Source: Parasulfitobacter algicola (lineage in GTDB: Bacteria > Pseudomonadota > Alphaproteobacteria > Rhodobacterales > Rhodobacteraceae). From it: DNA of 64,000 nt. The notes under the pieces are model-generated. The model did not search any database, was not told where the DNA came from, and saw nothing but the letters and a program-made list of their open reading frames with translations. The stretch is from contig NZ_JABUFE010000004.1 in the NCBI RefSeq assembly GCF_013315265.1, forward strand, positions 124,001 to 188,000, written 5' to 3'. Made by a program: the position numbers and the translations under genes. Below, piece after piece: positions 58,406 through 64,000 of this stretch (position 1 is the first letter of the stretch; every line of letters starts with the position of its first letter).

Positions 58406-59572
58406 CTAGTAAGGGAAGGGCCATAATCGCAGTTTTTCCTTTGCTAGACGCCATAACTGCGCCAAACCATGCGGCTCAACGATCAGGAAAAAGATGATCA
58501 AGCCGCCAACAATCACGAACTGAAAGTGCTCAACCAGATCCGATGGCCAACCTAACAGATCGGTTCCGATCACCCGTAAGGCAACCGGCAACAACACAAT
58601 GAACGCGGCCCCGGCAAAAGACCCGAAAATCGATCCCAGCCCACCGATAATGATGATGAACAACACTTGGAAAGATGTCTGAATGCCAAAAACATCACCC
58701 GCTTCGGCTGATCCTGAAACCACCGAAAACAACAGCGCCCCCGCGATCCCAATAAAGAAAGACGAAACCGCAAAGGCCGTCAACTTGGCCTTCAGCGGGT
58801 TCACGCCAATGATCTCGGCGGCGATATCCATATCACGAATGGCCATCCAGGTCCGTCCGACTGTTCCGCGCGTCAGATTGCGCGCAATCCAGGCGCAACC
58901 CACTGCAAAAACCAGGCAAATCATGTACAGCGCCCAAGGCTTTGTTTCTGCCCCCGTCACTTGGGTACCAAAGACGAATGTGTCCGGCGCAGTGATCTGG
59001 CCTGTGGCAGAAAAGTTGTAAAACCACGATGCGCTGTTGAACAGCCAGATCAGGAAAAACTGTGCAGCCAATGTGGCCACAGCCAGATAAAACCCTTTGA
59101 TCCGCAAAGATGGCAGACCAAAGAAAACCCCCACCGCGGCTGTAATCACACCCGCCATTAAGATCGACAAAAGGATGTTAAGCGGCGGCAACTGAAACCA
59201 GATCTCATACGTGGCATCGCCCGAACACCAGAAAAACAGTATACGCGATCCTTCGCACACCGCCGGATACCAAATGTCGACGCCGGTCATAAATTTGAAA
59301 CAGCTATAGGCACCCACGGCCATAAATCCACCTGTGCCCAAGCTGACCTGACCGCAATAGCCTGTCAGAATATTCAACCCGATGGCCGCAATGGAAAACA
59401 CCAAAAACGGTCCCAAAATCCGCCCCGCCCAATAATCGGTCAGGATAAATGGCAGGATCGCAAAGGCCACAAACAGTACGAAATAGTACCGATACCGGTC
59501 AAACTTGATCGGAAACGTCTGGCTGTCATTCGAATAAGAGGTCTTGAAATCCCCGGCTTCACGGTAGAACAT
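58406..59572 (-). CDS. livM: Branched-chain-type ABC transporter permease, LivM
   Basis: About 388 residues from the ATG at 59572 (MFYREAGDFKTSY), which has a GGAGG site seven bases upstream; the TTG two codons earlier is less likely. Roughly ten membrane segments occur. LivM features are GYCGQVSLGTGGFMAVGAYS, PSLRIKGFYLAVATLAAQF, MDIAAEIIGVNPLKAKLTAF and IGGLGSIFGSFAGAAFIV. It pairs with LivH. It is cut off from livH by about 450 bases that hold a small gene on the opposite strand, so a separate promoter or long leader is likely. Confidence 0.92.
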   Translation of the reverse strand: MFYREAGDFKTSYSNDSQTFPIKFDRYRYYFVLFVAFAILPFILTDYWAGRILGPFLVFSIAAIGLNILTGYCGQVSLGTGGFMAVGAYSCFKFMTGVDIWYPAVCEGSRILFFWCSGDATYEIWFQLPPLNILLSILMAGVITAAVGVFFGLPSLRIKGFYLAVATLAAQFFLIWLFNSASWFYNFSATGQITAPDTFVFGTQVTGAETKPWALYMICLVFAVGCAWIARNLTRGTVGRTWMAIRDMDIAAEIIGVNPLKAKLTAFAVSSFFIGIAGALLFSVVSGSAEAGDVFGIQTSFQVLFIIIIGGLGSIFGSFAGAAFIVLLPVALRVIGTDLLGWPSDLVEHFQFVIVGGLIIFFLIVEPHGLAQLWRLAKEKLRLWPFPY

Positions 59573-59658
59573 TAACAATCCTCCATCGTATATTTGCCAT
59601 TTTATCGTCGAAAATCACTGATAAATGTGAACTCAAACGACCAATCGAAAGCTTACGT

Positions 59659-59967
59659 ATGACTGAAAACACCACATCTATTGCAGATGAGCTGGCAAAG
59701 CTGGATAAAATGCGTAGTGCGCTGCAGATAAGTGAATGGGAATACGAACAGGCCAAGCGCAAAGTTCTTGGGCTTGAATCGACGGCCTCAAAATGGGCGA
59801 TGCCAAAGTATCTTTGGTATATAATTGCGGGCATGTTGGTCATCGGTGGCCTTGGTCTGGTTGGGTTTGTGATGGCTACCCACTTTGAAATCATCATGTA
59901 CAGCATCGGCGGGCTGTTGATTTTATTCTTACTTGTCGCCTTTTTAGCGTTCGGTGTGTCGCAATAA
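59659..59967 (+). CDS. Small SHOCT-like membrane protein
   Basis: A 102-residue protein. Residues about 10-40 (ADELAKLDKMRSALQISEWE followed by YEQAKRKVLG) have the pattern of a SHOCT oligomerisation segment. Two membrane helices follow (about 50-75 and 78-100). A GAAAG site precedes the ATG. It is the only plus-strand gene in the liv cluster, placed between livH and livM and pointing against them. Its sequence looks more like a real protein than the longer overlapping minus-strand frame there, which is poor in family features. No function is known to me; it could be a small membrane modulator or a recent arrival. Confidence 0.6.
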   Translation: MTENTTSIADELAKLDKMRSALQISEWEYEQAKRKVLGLESTASKWAMPKYLWYIIAGMLVIGGLGLVGFVMATHFEIIMYSIGGLLILFLLVAFLAFGVSQ

Positions 59968-60022
59968 TGCTTTGTCAGGCAGGCATGCTTCATAGAACTG
60001 TTTTCTGAAATCACTTGCACCC

Positions 60023-61009
60023 TCATACCCTCTCGATGATCTTTTCGCCGAACAACCCTTGTGGACGAAAAACAAGGAAGATCAGCGCCAGAACATAGGC
60101 AAACCAGTTTTCCGTGGCTCCGCCGATGATAGGGTTCATGAAGAAATCAAACAGCTTTTCGCCGACACCTATGATCAATCCGCCTACAATCGCACCGGGG
60201 ATGGATGTAAAGCCGCCCAGCATCAAAACCGGCAGTGCCTTAAGCGCGATCAGCGACAGCGAAAATTGAACGCCCGAACTGGCCCCCCAAACAATGCCAG
60301 CCACCAGTGCCACAAATCCCGCGATTGACCAGACCAAAATCCAGATAAAGTTCAGCGAAATACCCACAGACAGCGCCGCCTGATGATCATCCGCCACAGC
60401 ACGCAGCGCACGACCATGTTTGGAATACTGACTGAAAATCATCAGTGCCATAACTAATGCCGCCGCTATGACAGTCGCCAAGATGTCCAAACGTGCCAAA
60501 AAGAAGCCGTACCCAAACCAACTCTCTGTCGTATCTTCAACCCAGATCGACGCACCACTGGGCAGTCCCAGATTGATGGTCTTGATCTGGTCCCCCCACA
60601 TCAGTGCACCCATGCCCTCCAGAAGGTAAGCCAGACCGATGGTGGCCATAAACAGAATGATCGGCTCTTGGTTGACCAGATGGCGGAATATAAAACGCTG
60701 CACAGCCCAAGCCAGCAGTACCATCAAACCAACCGTCAGCGCGATGGCCACAAATCCGGGAATGGTCCACCCAAAATGATGGATCTTGGTCCCAAAGGTC
60801 GAATTGATCATATGCGCAAACGGCACCTGCCCCTCCATGATCCCGACCAGAGTCATCGCTGCAAAAAGCGCTATCACACCCTGCGCATAGTTGAAAATGC
60901 CCGACGCCTTGTAGATCAGAACGAACCCAAGGGCGACCAGCGCATAAAGTACCCCGGCCATCAGACCGTTTACAGCCACCTCCATCGCAAAAAACAGTTG
61001 ATCAGGCAT
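60023..61009 (-). CDS. livH: Branched-chain-type ABC transporter permease, LivH
   Basis: A 328-residue inner-membrane protein of about eight helices. Typical LivH stretches are VNGLMAGVLYALVALGFVLI, IYKASGIFNYAQGVIALFAA, GRALRAVADDHQAALSVGI and GGFTSIPGAIVGGLIIGVGE. A CGGAG site precedes the ATG at 61009. It forms the channel with LivM. It follows the gene for a small secreted protein by 20 bases. Confidence 0.93.
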   Translation of the reverse strand: MPDQLFFAMEVAVNGLMAGVLYALVALGFVLIYKASGIFNYAQGVIALFAAMTLVGIMEGQVPFAHMINSTFGTKIHHFGWTIPGFVAIALTVGLMVLLAWAVQRFIFRHLVNQEPIILFMATIGLAYLLEGMGALMWGDQIKTINLGLPSGASIWVEDTTESWFGYGFFLARLDILATVIAAALVMALMIFSQYSKHGRALRAVADDHQAALSVGISLNFIWILVWSIAGFVALVAGIVWGASSGVQFSLSLIALKALPVLMLGGFTSIPGAIVGGLIIGVGEKLFDFFMNPIIGGATENWFAYVLALIFLVFRPQGLFGEKIIERV

Positions 61010-61029
61010 GGTAGTCTCCGAATTGATAA

Positions 61030-61542
61030 TTATAGGTCAAGATCGACCTCTTCTGCGGCACGTAACAATATTCCAGTTTTCAAGAAGCGTAGTGTGACAC
61101 TCATCTTTGGCGTACGCCAAAATGCGCTGACGAGCATAAGCGCGTCTTGCTCTCCCTCGATCTCTTGATATCGATCTATAACCTCCAACTGACTGCTCCA
61201 CGCCAGAAACTCATTTGCAATATCAGCTGAGGCTTCAGTCTTTTCATTTGTCACAACCAGATAACACCACTGTCCGCTATCTGAAATTGACAAGATGTAT
61301 GCACCATTATCGAAGTTGTATTTTGAATAGGTATCGCCATCATTTTTGAAACTAGCGGACGGTGTCATATCGGTCAGTTGGACCAATTCGCCGCTTTCAA
61401 TCGGGAAGAGACAATTGTCGCGAAAGATCTGCCATGCGCCTGCATGTGCAAAATTGGGAATGACCATGGTACAGACCAAAATACTCAAGATCCCTGAAAA
61501 ATGGGGCTTTATACGATTAGATAGCCCCCACAATCTAATCAT
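61030..61542 (-). CDS. Unknown secreted protein embedded in the liv operon
   Basis: A 170-residue protein if started at 61542, where the ATG overlaps the livG stop region by eight bases; longer frames run into livG. The N terminus (MIRLWGLSNRIKPHFSGIL, then a hydrophobic core ending FAHAGAW) is a long signal peptide. The mature part has two cysteines (DNCLFPIES and GQWCYLVV) that could form a disulfide, and no motif I recognise. The DNA is clearly more AT-rich than the liv genes on either side. Its tight coupling to livG suggests it is expressed with the transporter, possibly as a periplasmic accessory. I do not assign a function. Confidence 0.7.
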   Translation of the reverse strand: MIRLWGLSNRIKPHFSGILSILVCTMVIPNFAHAGAWQIFRDNCLFPIESGELVQLTDMTPSASFKNDGDTYSKYNFDNGAYILSISDSGQWCYLVVTNEKTEASADIANEFLAWSSQLEVIDRYQEIEGEQDALMLVSAFWRTPKMSVTLRFLKTGILLRAAEEVDLDL

Positions 61543-62353
61543 GAGCGACACCCAGATAGGCATCGATGACAGCTTGGTTGTTGCGCACCTCATCGGGTGT
61601 TCCGTCACCGATTTTCTTGCCATAATCCATCACAACCACACGGTCGGACAAATCCATCACAACGCCCATATCGTGTTCGATCAAGGCCACTGTGGTGCCA
61701 AATTCATCATTCACATCAAGAATATAGCGGCTCATGTCCTCTTTTTCCTCAACGTTCATGCCCGCCATCGGTTCGTCCAACAGCAGCAATTTCGGTTCAG
61801 CCGCCAATGCACGTGCCAGTTCGACCCGCTTTTTTAGACCATAGGGTAAACGGCCAACAGGTGTCTTGCGAATAGCTTGGATTTCTAGAAAATCGATAAT
61901 CTTTTCAACGGCTTCTCGATTTTCAGTTTCTTCCTTTTCAGCCTTGCCCCACCAAAGAGCCTGCTGAAAGATATTCGTTTTCATATGCGTCAGTCGTCCG
62001 GTCATGACGTTGTCCAGAACGCTCATACCTTCGAACAACGCAATGTTCTGAAAAGTCCTTGCAACCCCTTGATTTGCAACCTCAAATGGCTTCATCAGCT
62101 TGCGTTTTTCACCCCGAAACCAAACTTCGCCCTCTTGTGGATGATAAAACCCGCTGATGACATTCAGCATCGACGATTTGCCTGCTCCGTTTGGCCCGAT
62201 GATGGCACGAATTTCACCTTCGCGGATGTCGAAACTGATGTCTTTGATGGCCACCACACCGCCGAACCGTAAGGTGATATTTTTCATTTCCATCAAAACG
62301 TTACCGATCTGGCGACCATCATCCGTCACATAGGGTTCATAGGTATCCTTCAT
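61535..62353 (-). CDS. livG: Branched-chain-type ABC transporter ATPase, LivG
   Basis: About 272 residues from the ATG at 62353 (MKDTYEPYVTDDGRQIGN). Frames reaching 62494 overlap the ligase gene and look unrelated. Motifs are Walker A GPNGAGKSSMLN, the Q loop VARTFQNIALF, signature LPYGLKKRVELARALA (YGLKKR in place of the usual SGGQR), Walker B LLLLDEPMAGMN and the H-loop ALIEHDMGVV. LivG signature sequences often vary this way. It pairs with LivF. The upstream ligase ends 49 bases before it, so both are probably co-transcribed. Confidence 0.91.
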   Translation of the reverse strand: MKDTYEPYVTDDGRQIGNVLMEMKNITLRFGGVVAIKDISFDIREGEIRAIIGPNGAGKSSMLNVISGFYHPQEGEVWFRGEKRKLMKPFEVANQGVARTFQNIALFEGMSVLDNVMTGRLTHMKTNIFQQALWWGKAEKEETENREAVEKIIDFLEIQAIRKTPVGRLPYGLKKRVELARALAAEPKLLLLDEPMAGMNVEEKEDMSRYILDVNDEFGTTVALIEHDMGVVMDLSDRVVVMDYGKKIGDGTPDEVRNNQAVIDAYLGVAHD

Positions 62354-62402
62354 GTCCAATACCCCAATTTCAGTGTTGCCAAAATACTCAAATCCGAACC
62401 CA

Positions 62403-64000
62403 TCATTCTGCAGCCATCTTCTGAGCAGAGGGCACCGTTCGCGCATCGCGTATCTCAAGCGTGGCCTTGATCGCCCCCTTACGCCCATCTTCATAGGTCA
62501 CTTCAGTAACCGTCGAAACTGTCTTGGATCCATCATAAAGCGCTGTAATCAAATCAGAATATTTTTCCTCGACAATCCGGCGGCGCACTTTCCGTGTCCG
62601 TGTCATCTCGCCATCATCAGCATCCAGTTCCTTGTGCAGAACCAGAAAGCGATGAATCTGGCAGCCCGACAACATATCATCCTGCGCAACCGAGGTGTTG
62701 ATCTCTTCCACATGACTCTGGATCATATCCAAAACGCGCGAATGGCCTGCCAATTCCTGATAGCTGCCATAGGCGATATTGTTGCGTTCCGCCCAGTTTC
62801 CGACCGCTGTCAGATCGATGTTGATAAACGCCGTACAATAATCTTGATCACTTCCAAAGACAACGGCTTCCAAAATATTGGAATAGAATTTCAGTTTATT
62901 TTCAACGTACTTTGGTGCAAACAACAGACCATTTGCCATTTTGCCCACATCTTTGGCACGGTCAATAATGCGCAGATGGCCGGTACCTTCTTCGATGAAA
63001 CCAGCATCACCCGTGGCCACCCAGCCTTCGGCATCTTTGGTCGACGCAGTACTGTCTGCATTCTTGTAATACTCGACAAAAACCCCGGGGGATCGATAGA
63101 AAACTTCGCCATTATCGGCGATCTTGATTTCAACATCAGGGCTGGGCACACCCACTGTGTCTGACCGAACCTGTCCATCAGGTTGCTGCGTGATGAACAC
63201 CGACGCTTCGGTCTGACCATAAAGCTGTTTCAGGTTGATCCCCAAAGACCGATAGAAATCAAAGATTTCCGGCCCAATAGCTTCACCAGCCGTATACCCG
63301 ACACGAACCTTACTAAAGCCAAGTGTATTTTTTAGCGGACCATAAACAAACAAATTACCCAGCCCATACTTGATACGATCCACCAGACCAGCGGACTTAC
63401 CGTCCAACAGATCAGGACCAATCTTGCGCGCAACAGACATGCCTTTATTGAACATCCATTTCTTGATCCGGCCTGCGTCTTCCATTCGGATCATGACATT
63501 GGTCAGCTGTGTTTCAAACACGCGTGGCGGGGCGAAATAATAAGTTGGCCCGATCTCGCGCAGATCGGTCATCATCGTGTCCTGGCTTTCAGGACAGTTC
63601 ACACAGAACGCTGTCCAATACGCCTGACCGATCGAAAATATGAAATCACCGACCCAAGCCATTGGCAGATAGGCCAAAATTTCGTCATCCGCACGCAGAT
63701 GATCAAATTCCGAAGAATTTTTCGATGTTTCGATAATGTTCCGATTCGACAGCACAACGCCCTTGGGCCGCCCCGTCGTGCCCGAAGTATAAAGCATCAC
63801 GCAAATGTCGTCATAGCCAAGTGACGTCCAGCGCTTTTCCAATTCTGCATCAAACCGGTCATGTGCGGCACGCCCTGTGGCCTGTATATCGGCTAAAGCG
63901 TTCATCTTACTGTGATCGTATTTCCGCATTCCGCGGCGATCATGATAGATGATGTGATCAATTCCTTTGACGGTTTCCTGAACTTCGATCACCTTATCAA
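62403..64000 (-). CDS. AMP-dependent acyl-CoA synthetase (long-chain type), 5' end outside the window
   Basis: The last 532 residues of an adenylate-forming ligase; the reading frame continues past the right edge, so the true start is not seen. Motifs are YTSGTTGRPKGVVLSN (P loop), YLPMAWVGDFIFSIGQAY, GYTAGEAIGPEIFDFY, LKQLYGQTEASVFITQ and VATGDAGFIEEGTGHLRIID. The C terminus shows KVRRRIVEEKYSDLI. The arrangement fits the long-chain or bile-acid-type synthetases often placed next to Liv-like transporters. It would activate the imported acid, with the second ligase at 54855 possibly serving a related acid. Confidence 0.92.
   Translation of the reverse strand, partial: DKVIEVQETVKGIDHIIYHDRRGMRKYDHSKMNALADIQATGRAAHDRFDAELEKRWTSLGYDDICVMLYTSGTTGRPKGVVLSNRNIIETSKNSSEFDHLRADDEILAYLPMAWVGDFIFSIGQAYWTAFCVNCPESQDTMMTDLREIGPTYYFAPPRVFETQLTNVMIRMEDAGRIKKWMFNKGMSVARKIGPDLLDGKSAGLVDRIKYGLGNLFVYGPLKNTLGFSKVRVGYTAGEAIGPEIFDFYRSLGINLKQLYGQTEASVFITQQPDGQVRSDTVGVPSPDVEIKIADNGEVFYRSPGVFVEYYKNADSTASTKDAEGWVATGDAGFIEEGTGHLRIIDRAKDVGKMANGLLFAPKYVENKLKFYSNILEAVVFGSDQDYCTAFINIDLTAVGNWAERNNIAYGSYQELAGHSRVLDMIQSHVEEINTSVAQDDMLSGCQIHRFLVLHKELDADDGEMTRTRKVRRRIVEEKYSDLITALYDGSKTVSTVTEVTYEDGRKGAIKATLEIRDARTVPSAQKMAAE

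Noticed and set aside
59559-60026. A 155-codon minus-strand frame between livH and livM
   Set aside because: It overlaps the livM start and the more protein-like SHOCT/two-helix gene; its own translation has no hydrophobic or domain pattern.
62352-63164. A 270-codon plus-strand frame opposite livG and the acyl-CoA ligase
   Set aside because: Both minus-strand genes carry clear catalytic motifs; the plus-strand translation has none.

Overview
This window reads as a chromosomal segment of an alphaproteobacterium, most likely a marine Rhodobacterales (Roseobacter-type) member. Supporting signs are three classes of high-affinity transporter (TRAP, phosphonate-type ABC, sugar and branched-chain-type ABC), a MeaB GTPase, an OxyR/KatG pair, and an Anbu operon of the type found in this order. 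Base composition is near 50% GC by eye, except valS, which is clearly richer. Coding density is very high, and many genes overlap by 1, 4 or 8 bases. I saw no tRNA, rRNA, CRISPR array, insertion sequence or phage gene.

Layout. 1-1304: start of a ZntB-like transporter (cut by the window edge) and rimK, both on the minus strand. 1512-5449: four-gene Anbu operon (ATP-grasp, alpha-E, transglutaminase, proteasome-like protease). 5455-22996: a divergently arranged catabolic supercluster. The minus arm is gntR-leuC-leuD-dctP-dctQ-dctM. The plus arm is tautomerase/SnoaL fusion-hyuB-hyuA-isochorismatase-like-C-C lyase-FAD dehydrogenase, then phnD-phnC-phnE-phnE-HAD. 23054-26414: katG and oxyR, divergent. 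26477-30517: a large chemoreceptor and a periplasmic binding protein. 30847-34017: a high-GC, mosaic valS. 34206-37548: an orphan molybdopterin hydroxylase large subunit and a DUF2235 hydrolase. 37651-46531: class V aminotransferase, tyrosine-phosphatase-like protein, MsbA-like exporter, YgfZ, a frameshifted DUF4157-like gene, MeaB and HrpB. 46593-53174: a two-component system divergent from a glucose-type ABC transporter. 53208-54839: a caspase-fold protein lacking its cysteine. 54855-64000: a branched-chain-type ABC transporter flanked by two acyl-CoA ligases, with two unknown genes embedded in it.

How the genes work together. The supercluster looks like one regulon for an organic compound that needs ATP-dependent ring opening (HyuAB), oxidation (FAD enzyme), hydration of an unsaturated diacid (LeuCD-type) and aldol-type C-C cleavage (ICL/2-methylisocitrate-lyase family). 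Two uptake systems are included. A shared TTTGTATTTT element in front of both plus-strand transcription units, and a TGTAT-n8-ATACA palindrome beside the first, suggest control by the GntR/UTRA regulator. The Liv transporter with its two CoA ligases looks like an uptake-and-activation module for a carboxylic acid. Four of the four complete transporter operons carry a strong hairpin directly after the binding-protein gene.

The items most worth following up are the uncharacterised catabolic supercluster, the valS mosaic (an in-frame palindromic element plus an AT-rich patch), the cysteine-less caspase-like and isochorismatase-like proteins, and the intercistronic hairpins.
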